In this document: in pieces, positions 11,690-22,733 of the stretch | Layout: each line of letters starts with the position of its first letter | Numbering within the stretch: position 1 is the stretch's first letter | DNA from: Dichetophora obliterata | Taxonomy: Eukaryota; Arthropoda; Insecta; Diptera; Sciomyzidae | Reading direction: 5' to 3' | Assembly (NCBI GenBank): GCA_963920525.1 | Contig: OY986437.1 | Span: 55,810,830-55,874,829, forward strand | Length of the DNA: 64,000 bases | Translations under genes and position numbers: made by a program | Notes under the pieces: model-generated | What the model was told of the DNA's origin: nothing | The model's database searches: none | Seen by the model: the letters and a program-made list of their open reading frames with translations, nothing else

Positions 11690-12034
11690 GTATAACAATG
11701 TAAAATTTTTCATAAATATTTTTATAACACTTTTGTTCTTAAAATTCTTCAAAATGAATCAAAAACATTGTCTCTAGCTTAAAAAGAACTGAAGTTATGA
11801 ATTTTTAAAAATTAGTCTTCAAGAAAAAAATCACGAAAATCTCACTTTTAACGCCCTCTATTTTCAAAAGAAAAAAAAGAATCCTCGAACTCGTGTTTCT
11901 TTTTTTTCCGATATAGAACCCGCAAAAAAATTTCATGAAAAACAAAAATGGGTCGGTAATTGTTTGTCCAAATCTGTACGGTTTGTAAAAGAATGACTCA
12001 TATATAATTATAAAATTTTCAACTTTATAAGTAA
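11690..12034. other. AT-rich DNA without recognisable genes
   Basis: Short interval between the foldback element and the Helitron. I see nothing in it beyond homopolymer tracts. Confidence 0.4.
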
Positions 12035-13759
12035 CTAGCTGAACCCGGTGTGCTTCGCTACCCCCCTCGTATAAAATAAAATTAAAAGTATTTATATATT
12101 TACAAAAATTTATTTATTTAATTTAATTATTGCAATGCTTCGCCTCTTTTTTTGTTGTAAACCAATTAGAATTCAGCACTGAATCGCATGTAATTTGCTT
12201 CATGCTCCCCCTTTTTATTTTTATACCAATCAAAAAGCAGCAATTACACAATCAGCTGTTTCGCAGTCAGTTGTGGGAGAATGAGAATGGGGTTACCCCA
12301 CTCTCTATTTTAATTAACACGTATTATAAAATCAGCTGTTTTGAAGACAGTGGTGGAAGAAAGAGAATGGGGCTACCCCACTATTTTAATTAATATGTAT
12401 TTTAAATTTTTTGGTAAAGCCGTGAATAAACGTAGTAAAAAAGTAGGTGCAGAAGTGTGCATGGTCGAAAAATATTATCATGTAATAAGTATTCCTAAGT
12501 CAAAGCTGAACGCTGTGAAAATTTAAGATCGGTTATTAGGTCCAGCCTCCAATATATCGCAAACAAAGGGGCGTGCTCCGCCCACTTTTCTTTTGGTAGG
12601 TATTTCTATTCATGCCAATGCCATATATAGCAAATACTGCCGCCGTTGGTCAAAAAATGCCCAAGATATGACGATTTTAAATTTTGGGTTATATGGGCGA
12701 GGCCACGCCCCTTCGTCCACTCACAACTTTATATAGTCAAGAATTTATTATTTCGTAAGAATATCCTATTGTGAAAATTTAATGACGATCGGCCCAGTAG
12801 TTAAGACTATATTGCGATTTTTAATTTTCCTAAAAATTGGCGTGGTCCCACCCACTTTTCTCCTGGTACGTATTCCTAACTATGCCAACACCATATATAC
12901 CAAATAGCATCAACGTAGGTCAAAAAATGCCAAAATATGGCGATTTAAATTTTTGGGTTATATGGGCAGTGCCACGCCCCTTTGTCCAATAAAAACTTCA
13001 TATAGCCTATTATTCTTTCCAGAGTCATAGTAAAATGCTGTGAAAGTTTCAGGAAGATCGGTCCAAGGGGTTGGCCTCCTATAAAGCACAAACAAACAAA
13101 CAAACAGACAGACAGACATTCATTTTTATATATGTATATTGAAAGCAGATTAATTATAATTAAAGTAAAATGGGGCGAAAAAGGGGGATTTGGTAATAAA
13201 AAAATCTATGGCTACCTTGCCTGTAGATAAAAAGTATATAAAACTTTAGGTAAATACATATTACAAAAAAGTATTTTGTATAGCAAACATTGTTAGTGGT
13301 ATAAGTAAGTATCTGAATTAAAAAAAGGGGCGGTGAAGTGGGCGTGGTTCATAGTAATATGGCGACGTTAACAGTATTTAGAGCAATATACTAGCAAATA
13401 AAAAATAATCTGTTGGAAGGAACAAATTTGTACAGAGAACAAAAAGTTTAAAACTTAAATTTGGCGTAAAAAGGGGCGTGAAAGGGGGCGTGGCGTAAGA
13501 AATGTTTATTTATACCTCGCCTGGAGTATAATGTGTATACAGTTTGAAGTAAATCTGTTAAAAACTATATGGGAGCAATTACATAATTTTAAAAAGTGGG
13601 TGTAAAAGTGGGCGTGGTTGAAAAAAGTACCCTATTAATCATGCCAGAGTCCCAATTAAATGCTGGGTAAATTTCAGGAAGATCGATCCAGAGGTTTGGT
13701 CTCCTATAAGGTACAAACAAACAAATAAACAAACACACATTCCATTTTATATATATAGA
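12035..13759 (-). mobile_element. Non-autonomous Helitron, possibly a composite of two
   Basis: Read on the minus strand, it begins TCTATATATATAAAATGG after an A and ends GGGTTCAGCTAG before a T. This is the A|TC...CTAG|T rule of canonical Helitrons. The region before the 3' end is GC-rich (GTAGCGAAGCACACC) and can form a short hairpin. The body has a direct repeat of about 165 bp with 265-bp spacing: the CCGCCCACTTTTCT ... GGCCACGCCCC blocks at 12573-12720 and 12846-12988. A second 5'-like end, with a TTTGTTTGTTTG run and TATATATAAAAATG, lies at about 13083-13130, so two elements may be joined. There is no helicase or Rep protein; the short open frames at 12130-12526 are not recognisable. 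Confidence 0.8.
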
Positions 13760-15650
13760 TTTAGTAGAAACTTTTTAACTAAAACAAAAATTGACTTAAA
13801 AATTGCTACAAAGTAAAATATAATTTTAAATTACTTTTCCTATTTATTTCTTGGTCAGATTTGTTAATTTATTTATACATATTATTAAATATTGAATATT
13901 GAAAATTTTATTATTTCATTTTTTCTAAACTTTTTTATTATCATAAATTTATAATATATAAAGAGATGAATATATCTTTGTGAATGATCCGCTACAAATC
14001 AATAAATTACTATAAATGCTATAAGATACTTTTATATTGAAGAAAATATAGTATTATTTTTACACGGTTTTCCTTGCGTTAAGCTAATAATACTCGTTTT
14101 GTATGGCCTTTTTTTAGTTTTTGTTAATATTTTGTAGTAAAATATATCCCTGTCATACAAATACTCAAGCTCAACATTAATGTTTGTCGTTCTAATGAAA
14201 CGTGTCATCTTTTACTGTGTTGCCATATTTTTATTATTGTTGTCTTTAGCTAGATTTCGGCTTAAAAAAAATGTTTTAAAATAGAATAAATGAGTGACAA
14301 TCTACTCTGTGACAATGTTAATGATATTTGTTCAACAATTTACTTTAAAAAATTATTTTCTCTTCTTGAAAAAAGCATTTTGAACAAAAAAGAACACTTT
14401 ACATAAGTATTATTTAAACTCCTGATTACTGTGAATAATTTTGAAACAAAAATGAGAAAAATATTTTAAACAGTTAAATAGATTTATTATTCCTTAATTT
14501 TCCTTTCATGTCCGTAAAAAATAATCTCGTAGATAGTTGCAAGCAACCTTACTACATTTCTCATCTCAAAGTTCCATAACTCACTCATAATTTTTTTCTT
14601 TAAAAACTACTTTGAGTCCTTCAATTTATCTAATTAAATTAATTCATTTGCATAAGCTACAAATGCGTAACCTACACTGATTTAATTTAAATAAACTGTC
14701 TGTATATTTTTTATATTTATTTTTTTTCCACAACAATACCCATTGTAACCATATAAACAACCACAAAAACAAAACTTTATGAAATAAACTGCACTATTTT
14801 GCCAAGTTAACCGACATCAATGTCAAAAAAAATGTCAAAACATATTGTAAAACAAATAAAAATGAAAAAAAATTGCGACGGCATCAAAGTAAAACGTTGC
14901 AAGAAGCTCAAAACTAGGTCAACGCATTAAAAGGAAAACTAAAAGATAGATATGCATACAAAGTTGTATGCATGGAAGTTGTTGTTTGGTTGTGTATGTG
15001 TGTGTTCATTTGCTTTGCTGAAAATTGCAAGTTGCATTTAGCAAAGCAACTTTTATGCTATTTTGAGTTTTTGCAAATTTTATACATAGTATATGTACAC
15101 TAATACAGCTATATTATAACGATATATTAAATCCTGCCCTTCTGACAAAAGCTTAAATTGGAAACTTTGTGAAAAAATGAAAAACTTAAAAACGTTTTCA
15201 CACATTTCATATACATATGTTGTATAAAGTTTTTCGAATTGAGTAAATATAAATTAATATGATAGGTCTGGTTGAGGTCATCTGAGTTATAAATAAAAAT
15301 AAAATATAATAAAAATTTTATCTGAGAAATAAATTAGGTATTATCAGTAAATTGACAAAAAACAAAGTAGTTCCAATTTGTTAATCCTTGAGCGATTGAA
15401 ATCGGAAAATGTTATCTTATGTTAGTACATTGTTGGAATTCGAATCTTTAAAAAAAGTTTGTAAAAATTAGATTCTTTTAAAAAAATATTTCACAGAACT
15501 CAACTTACATGGTAAATAGTCTACTTAATTTTATTTTAATTATAACGTTATGTTAATAATCGTTTACTATTCGAAAATAATTATAATTTAATAAAATAAT
15601 CGAAAAAGTTGTGTTTGATTGATGCTAATTTTGCTATTTTTTTGTAATTA
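13760..15650. other. AT-rich DNA without recognisable genes
   Basis: No coding frame, tRNA box or terminal repeat that I can support. A short TG-rich stretch lies near 14990-15005. Confidence 0.5.
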
Positions 15651-15899
15651 TAAATTTAAAAATAAGCTAGCTAGCTAGACAAACGTTACACAGTGAGATT
15701 TTTTAAGTTTTGGGAGGACAAAAGTCATATCGCGAAAAGCGCAAAACTCATCTCGCAAATGCTAGAAATACGAAATTTGGCTACTCCTACGAAATTGAAT
15801 CTTTTTTTAAGCTAAAGTTAGCGCTCATTTGGCATAATGTATAATTTTTTCAAGTTCAAGTTATTCAAAGGAATATTCTCAAGGTTAAAAAAATGTATA

Positions 15900-16250
15900 T
15901 AAATAAAAATTGTTGACGATTTTTTATTTTTTCTAATCTCATTTAAATAAGCTTTCAGACAAAGTAGATTTGAGAGAAAGCGATTGCAAAAATGGCAAAG
16001 ATATTTCCTTCCAAAGAAAACGAATAGATATCTTTATGTTTTTGATGCTAAAATAAGGAAAAACAATTCTTTGTAGACCGTTATTTCCCTTAACTAACAA
16101 CTTTTCATACAAATAGCAATGTCCTCAGAAAACCTTTAGTTTTTACAATATATGAGAATTTTTGATGTCAGAATAACGGGAGATTTTTAAAATTTACTAC
16201 ATATTTGTAAAAATTTTTATCAAATTTGTTCATATGTATATTCGCAAATG
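15900..16250. repeat. Degraded sequence related to the interior of the facing Helitrons
   Basis: Phrases such as CTTTCAGACAAAGTAGATTT, AAAATGGCAAAGATATTTCC and GATGTCAGAATAACGGG resemble 19560-19610 and 19715-19740 in the left Helitron. No ends are identifiable. Confidence 0.4.
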
Positions 16251-16442
16251 TTAATTAAAAAAATTATTTTAGAGTATACTTAATAGATTACGAAATTCTT
16301 TTTACTTAGTTTTTGGACATCTAGTAATAAGCTCATTTTCCTTGTAGTTTGATTTTCATATAGCTTTTACGGCTTAACGGAGTTTTTGCGATTTTTAAGG
16401 TTTGTTTATTGCAGCGACTTCTTGTTTTTCCTCCATTCTATC

Positions 16443-17213
16443 CACACACTATAGCGGCGGATCCTCAAACTCTAGATAATTTAGCATGTGCTCATATGGA
16501 ATATTTGCGGTGAATGGAGGGTCGAATAAAATGCTGTCCTCATCTAGGTTTATCAAATCAGCATAGTCTGAGCATTCAAAACTAATGCTATGCTTTTTAT
16601 AAGTCCTTAATACTTTTGGATCATATAGCTTATCGCGATAATACACAATCTTCTTGATTGCTCTTTCGTGAACCGGTTTTCAAGTTTTTTTTACTTCCCC
16701 ATCGCAACAAATTCCAACCAAATTGTCAAGAGAAACATTTTTTGTATGAAAGAATTCGTGCAGTTGTTTTTTCTTTGTACAAGAGTCCTCAGCGTCAAGT
16801 GTGTCCCAATAATTTTGTATTTGGTTTTTGAACAACTGCTAAGTGCGATTCTTTAACCATCATAGTATGAAATTTTCCATTTATTTCCACTCTCGACAAG
16901 ACCTCATTTTTTGTCGTAAAAAAAAGCAATTACATAAAGCCACTTTGGTTTTATACATTATAACATAATCGCCTTGGTCATCTCTGAAGCCAATGTCTTT
17001 GAAAATAGCCGTAGCCAAACAAGATATAACTCTATCCGATACGCCAAATCTATCGCACATCATGGCAAAATTTAAGGCATTATACCTTTTGGTATACGGT
17101 CCCCTCTTCAATGTGACATGGTGTGTGGCTGTTGGTATTTCAAATGTAAATTCAGAGTCAAGATCCATGTTTGGTAAGTCAATGTCATATGTTGGATCAT
17201 GACTAGTTGGTGG
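16443..17213 (-). pseudogene. Broken gene for an unidentified protein, probably a repetitive insect family
   Basis: Two minus-strand segments look like parts of one protein. The upstream segment (17213 to 16881) has normal amino-acid composition and includes KRGPYTKRYNALNFAMMCDRF, shown here only in part, and GVSDRVISCLATAIFKDIG. The downstream segment (about 16680 to 16449) reads AIKKIVYYRDKLYDP, ISFECSDYADLINLDEDSIL and ANIPYEHMLNYLEFEDPPL. Between them, frameshifted sequence still shows GICCDGE-like residues near 16710. Composition and codon content stand out from the surrounding AT-rich noise. I have a vague memory of similar text (a DR-GVSDR block) in multi-copy invertebrate proteins of unknown function, but I cannot name the family. 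It lacks a complete frame, and introns cannot be excluded. It may be an exon set of a host gene or a transposon remnant. Confidence 0.45.
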
Positions 17214-17828
17214 CTAGGTTAATTGTTAATCTGCAACATCTGTCATGAATTTGAGAACCAAAATCATAGATTTTTTTGATACGGCAAAGAACGTAACTCT
17301 GAGACTTTAAATGAAACGCCCATTTCCGCAACAGAGGAATGAATGGAAAAATAAAAATGACCAAATCGTTTGTACGGTGGTTTTTACATTTTTGTGCAAT
17401 TTTTAAATATCAGGTCGGTAGAATTTAATTTAAAAGCCAAAATATTTTTAAAATTAAATCATTTGCAAAAATTCCTTTTCAACAAGCCCAAAATCAATGA
17501 TATAAGCTGCTATTTTTTAATTATTCAACAGTATCTATACTTATTATATAAAAGGAGACTCATGTAATTTGATCCGGAATAAGCTCGGTAACCGCTTAAC
17601 CGATTTTGATAATTCTTTTTTTATTTGATTCCTATGATAATATAGATTGTTATAGCTTACCAAGGTTATCGAAAAATGTATTCTTTAATTACTAAAAAAT
17701 CACGCATTTTATTTGATGCCTTCATTCAACCAGCAGCACAATATAACAGCAAACAAAGCTTTGCTCTCTTTGCTCTCTTTGTCGCGAGAGCTTCTCTCAA
17801 TGTAACACGGCAGCTATGTTGTGTAGTT

Positions 17829-18150
17829 TATGATACAATTATTTGAAAAGGTAGCCGTGACAGTTTTTTGGCGATTGGTAGTTGTCAAAAACAGCTAAAA
17901 AATGTTGTAGATGCTGCTGTTGACTAGCAATGTGCTTATTTTTAACTTATCTTTGATTCATTAAATTTATTCGCGAAGTTGATTGAAATGTTTTTAGTTT
18001 GTTGCGGTTGACTAGCTATGCTTAATTCTTCGCTAATTTTTCACTTTTCTTTGATTAATTGCATAAACAGCTAATTTTGACAACTACCCATCGCCACTCG
18101 TGAGAAAAAAGCCAGTCTACGCGGCTACCTTGTCACATAATTGTATCATG
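17829..18150. mobile_element. hAT-like MITE, 322 bp, inside the left Helitron only
   Basis: Its ends are inverted repeats, TATGATACAATTAT on the left and ATAATTGTATCATG on the right. Similarity continues inward to AAGGTAGCCG/CGGCTACCTT. It is flanked by an exact 8-bp direct repeat GTGTAGTT at 17821-17828 and 18151-18158. The right Helitron keeps a single copy (AACTACAC on the plus strand at 24896-24903), i.e. the empty site. An 8-bp duplication with ends starting YA is typical of hAT elements. No coding content. Confidence 0.85.
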
Positions 18151-18159
18151 GTGTAGTTA

Positions 18160-18362
18160 AGCTGGATTCACTGATAACCTTCAGCATGTTTTTGTGTGAT
18201 TTAAAATAATTTTAATCAAGTTGAGAGCGTGCAGAAATTTTTCTCTCTAAGCATTAATTTTCTTCATTTCTTTTCATCCATTCTGACAGTTCGACCGAGC
18301 TTTCTCTCAAGTGCCACAACCTTATAAATGAACCTTGCCGAAGGTGATCAGTGAATCCAGCT
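18160..18362. mobile_element. Harbinger-like MITE, 203 bp, shared by both Helitrons
   Basis: The ends are AGCTGGATTCACTGAT and ATCAGTGAATCCAGCT, flanked by TTA at 18157-18159 and 18363-18365. A 3-bp TTA/TAA duplication is the usual mark of PIF/Harbinger elements. The same element, 337 bp long, is at the same relative place in the right Helitron (24558-24894). The difference is an internal length change. No coding content. Confidence 0.75.
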
Positions 18363-20272
18363 TTACTTTCAGGGAGATTCTTGCTTTCATACAGTGTTAA
18401 TAAAATAACTTTATCGTTATATGCTATGTTAGATTTGCCATGTCTACTTTCCATGCCCACTTTTTGCAAAAAATGCTATATTTCAGACGATTTTGGTCGT
18501 ATGAGACTGGAATTTGGTAATCTACGTTGTATGGTTACTTTCGCTAATTTTACTAAAAATGGGCATGACCCACTTTAGTTAAGTCCACTTTTCGGGGAAT
18601 AAGCTTGGAGTAAAGCAAAGCGCACTAGGCTTAAGCTCAATTGAGCTGAAATTCTGGCATTCTATTGTTTCGAGTATGAGATGGTTTAAGTAAAAACATT
18701 TTGCCACACCCCCATTACCGCCCAGAATTAATCAAAAATGTTATACTTCGAACGGTTTTGGTTATTTTAGACTAAAATTTGATAATAACTTTCGGCAACT
18801 GTACAAAAAATGGCGAATATATAAATTTTTTTTTACGAACAGCATGAAAATTCGTATATGGTGGTCTGCGGCAGGACAACGTCTGCCGGGCAATACTATA
18901 CATCAATAAGAATGCTGTACATATCAAAAAATTTTGATCGTCATGCATTGATGTTTCAAACGGAAACGTCTAGCATGTGTTTTGTTCGAAGGTCATTTTA
19001 CACTTTTACAAATACACAAAACGATCATAAAAAATTCATTGAATTGGGTCAGGACAAAGTCTAATATAACGTTATTTATGAATATATAGATAAGGAAATA
19101 GATTAAAACATAGGTTTATGTATATAACTTTGGAAAAGTTTGAAATATTTAAAATATTTTTCACATAATTATTTTTAAAGCTATATTTGAAAATATTTTT
19201 CACATAAATTAGTTTTTAAGCTGTAGAACATTGCAAAAAAATATAACAAAATCATTTTAAGCAAATTAATTTTCATCAAAAAATCATGATGGTGGCCCAT
19301 GATTTTTAATGATAGACACTGTTTGTGTCAAAATAGAGCAATTTTTGCAGATAAAATATGTTATATGAAAGAATAAAGAAAATGAAAATTAAAAAAAAAA
19401 TTAAAATTAAAAAAAAATATGTACAACAAAAGCAACTCTTGGCCTATTTTTGAGTACAAGTTGAATATTTTAGAGGTTTTTTGAAAATAAAATAAAACAT
19501 TGTATTGGTGAGTTAACGGTAAACCTTTTCTCATTTTCCCAATTTTTTTCAACTGAGCTTTCAAACAAAGAAAATTTGATGAAAATCGATTTGAAAATGG
19601 CGGAAATATTTGCTTGCTAATCAAAACATGAAATTTCAATCGTTTTTTTCTCATTCTGAGGCTTAAGAAAATGAGTTATACTGAGAAAATCTATAGTTTT
19701 GAGATATCACAATAATTTTTATGTCATAATAACTGGTTTTTTAAAGCAAACCTAATATCCGTACAAAATATTTCCGCAAAGAAAAGATTTTAATTTTTAC
19801 CGTTAATTTTATTAATCAACGACTGTCCATACACAAAAGCTTTGTTATGCATTGACAAAGTCTATAGTTTTTGAGATATCGCCAAAAGTTTGGTATTTTT
19901 TTTAAATTTAAAAAAATATATTTGTTTTTTGAATATATGTAAAAGATAGCATTTTTGTTTTCAAATTTAATAAATTTTTTACCCAAATTTTTTATAATCC
20001 TGTTATGCAGGACTTTTTCAAAAGCTAAAAAAAAAAAGAAAGCCAGGTAAATTTATGTCATCATAACAATTACCGTTTAAATAAGTTATTCAAATTAAAC
20101 AAAGTAATTTTTTAATATTTATACCATTTTTTTATAATTAAACAAAACAAACACAATGATTTTTTATATTTTGAATTTGATTTAAACAACTAAATACTTT
20201 CATTTTAAGATTTAAAATTTTTACATGTTATTTAATATTTTTATCGCAGGCGAAGCAGCGGGTATTTGCTAG

Positions 20273-20735
20273 CTTTTATATAAAACTGTACAGTTTTTTT
20301 TAAATCCATAACCAAATTTTGACCTCGCTATGCGTGATATTGGGATTGATTTAAGACCAATGATTTCTTGGGGAAATTTTCTCTTTTTCAAGAGATCTTT
20401 GAATCCTTTGTTTTTTTTTTCATCCGAACAATTTGACCCGCCCTAATGTAGATATATGTTTTTTTAATGTTGTACAAGTTTATCATGTTTTCATAATCGT
20501 TATCCTTAGAATTATTAGAAGACTTTATAGAGAATCCGTGCGACTGAACTCGTATTTAGCACAAAAAAAATCTTTTTGCATGACAATTCTTGTTTTTTTT
20601 TTCTTGTTACGTTCGACTTTTTGCTTGATTGATCAAAGATTTTGTTTCGATTTTTTCACAGTAAAGTTTACACTTAAAAAAAGCTTTCAGGTCGTGGCTT
20701 AGAAACATGTATTTACATACTTACAGATACATATC

Positions 20736-20780
<45 letters not shown>

Positions 20781-22114
20781 CTAATTCAAATGCTTCTTTC
20801 ACTATCGAGTAGAGCTCAAGGTAAAGTGACATGTATAAGCAGGATATCATATTGTCTGGATTTATAAAGTAATTGTTATTTTGTTATTTTTTTGTGTTAG
20901 TTGTTGCTTGTGTCATCTTACGTTCTTGTACTTTATTAATGTAACAAGGACATGAACTCAATAATAAGTTTAAAAAAATGTACTTTTTACATGGGCACCA
21001 ACTACAGTTTGCGTACCTACTTACGCAAACACACGCACACATGCACAAACTATGTGTAAACAATAGCGGTTTGCTATATAAAGATTTTGTACAACACGTG
21101 ACTGTCTTAAGTAAGACCCGGACGCATATGATAGATAGCAAGCTCAAGATGCTTGTTTCATCTGAACTGGATTCTTTGTTGCCCAGAAAACTGCTGTTGT
21201 CTTGACATACTGAAGAAACAAACAGACAAACAAGAAATTTTTGAGTTTTGTGAAAATTACTAAGCTAAGAAAAAACGTTATTTCAGACATGCTAAAGCAA
21301 ACAAACATAAACTAACGTAAGTGGTAAAGTGTCATCATTTTTCATTTAATTTCGTTCTTTTAATTTTTTTTTTTCATTGTCTTGCAGTGTAACATGTTGT
21401 TGATAAATTGATGTCTTCGAAATCTACAACGTGCTTATTTCGTGCAGTTATTTGTTACGTTTATTTAATTTGTGGAAATTTGCATAAATATTTGGAAAAA
21501 TATTTGTTTTTCAATCGAAGCAAAATATTTCCAGCTCATTTGGTTTTATGATGAAATCAATGTTACTCATACGTCATGCTGTTTATTTTGTGAGGTGGAG
21601 GCGAAATATATTAATTGGTGCATATATCATGTTCTGGCACGTTTAAAAGAAAAAAAATAATACCAAAATATATCATATTTTACACATTAGTATTTCCAGA
21701 AATCGATCAACCACAACTGAAAAATTTAATTTGAAGAAACTGAAAATGCTCCAAAATTTTTTTAAACTTCAATTATAAAGCTTAAATTTTTTATAAAAAT
21801 ATTAAAGTGTTTTTAGTTTTCTTTTTTATCTTAATCTACAAGATGACCTCTTCAAAAAAAAAAACTGTAAAATCTTGGAATATACTAAAATGCGGCATTA
21901 GGGGTAAATAAGTGAGGTATAACTATGTTTAGTTTGCAAGGAAATACATTTTTAAAGAATTAAAAGTACAAACCAGCTAAAGATATCGGACGTATTCATT
22001 GCACTCCTCACAACTAACTCGCAAAATCAGTGATGTAATAATTCTATCTCAGTTTAGATAAACTGAATAAAAAAACTGAGATAAAAAGTTATTTTCCGTT
22101 TCATCGTTGCGCAT
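20273..22114. other. AT-rich spacer between the facing Helitrons, with an AT microsatellite
   Basis: A run of about 20 AT/TA dinucleotides occupies 20737-20776. The open frames in this interval (for example 20433-20702 and 20978-21205) have no recognisable content. I see nothing else except AT-rich sequence. Confidence 0.5.
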
Positions 22115-22314
22115 TCCAAAATGGTTATTCCAGAAGCTTAACATGGCAGTTTTTACTCTCTGAGGTTTGCCATTGTCTGCAGAGAAGTGACGACCGAACA
22201 GAAAAATTAATTCGATTAAAAAAACATTCTATCTGAGTTTGGAATTGAACCTGGACTACCGGGGCTATTTAGCTTGGGAGGCAGGAACTCTACCCACCAC
22301 TTAGCCGCCACTAT
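22115..22314 (-). repeat. tRNA-derived SINE, copy B
   Basis: On the minus strand the head has an A-box-like GGCTAAGTGGTGGGTAGAG and a B box GGTTCAATTCC (22241-22251). The body AATTAATTTTTCTGTTCGGT, then GTCAC-TCTCTGCAGACAATG, GCAAACCTCAGAGAGTAAAA and TGCCATGT, matches the plus-strand copy at 46528-46840 closely. Similarity fades after about 200 bases, so this copy is 3'-truncated or diverged. RNA polymerase III transcription from the internal boxes is typical of such SINEs. Confidence 0.8.
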
Positions 22315-22733
22315 ATTAGTTTAGTAAAAATATGTTTATCGGTTACGAAAATGGAAAGTTCTTAGGCGTTCAAAAATCCCTTCGGAAAATTAAAAAAAAA
22401 ATATTTGCTTCAATAAATTCCTATCTACCCCCCTCATGAAATAACTATCTACGGCGCACAGTGGGCTAGAAGCCTGTTTTAGCTCGAATTTATTATATGA
22501 GCCAATATAAAAAGCTCAAGAGATCGTCTTTTATTTAATTTTGTTCGCTGAATCAGACATCAGACATCAGAATTATCCTACGACCTAACCCATTAATGCT
22601 CACTACTAGAACCCGTTGAGTTTAACTTTTGAAATTTTCAGCAAAAGCTTGTATTAATATTAGACGGAAAACTCTGAAGTTTAACAAAAATCTAAAGGAT
22701 GTGGGTGTGGTGAAGCGCATGATTATAAACGCA
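22315..22733. other. Spacer between SINE and right Helitron
   Basis: No coding or structural signal that I can support. Confidence 0.4.

Larger units (their letters stand above)
17535..20272 (+). mobile_element. Non-autonomous Helitron, left copy of a facing pair
   Basis: It begins A|TCTATACTTATTATATAAAA and ends GCGGGTATTTGCTAG. The 3' flanking base is C rather than the usual T. The reverse complement of nearly the whole element occurs at 22734-25240. Matching blocks include AAGCTCGGTAACCGCT near the 5' end, GTCGCGAGAGCTTCTCTC, GGCAGGACAACGTCTGCCGG near 18874, and ATCGCAGGCGAAGCAG at the 3' end. It carries two nested MITEs (17829-18150 and 18160-18362). Gene fragments, a helicase and a Rep domain are absent. 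A stretch at about 18590-18840 with a CCACACCCCCATTACCGCCC motif is missing from the partner and resembles the tandem repeats at 57.5-58.2 kb. Confidence 0.75.

Noticed and set aside
20884..21205. Overlapping frames on both strands near 21 kb, one Cys-rich (CMCACVCVSRYANCSW)
   Set aside because: The cysteines come from ACACGCACACATGCAC repeat sequence. There is no start context, domain or supporting neighbour.
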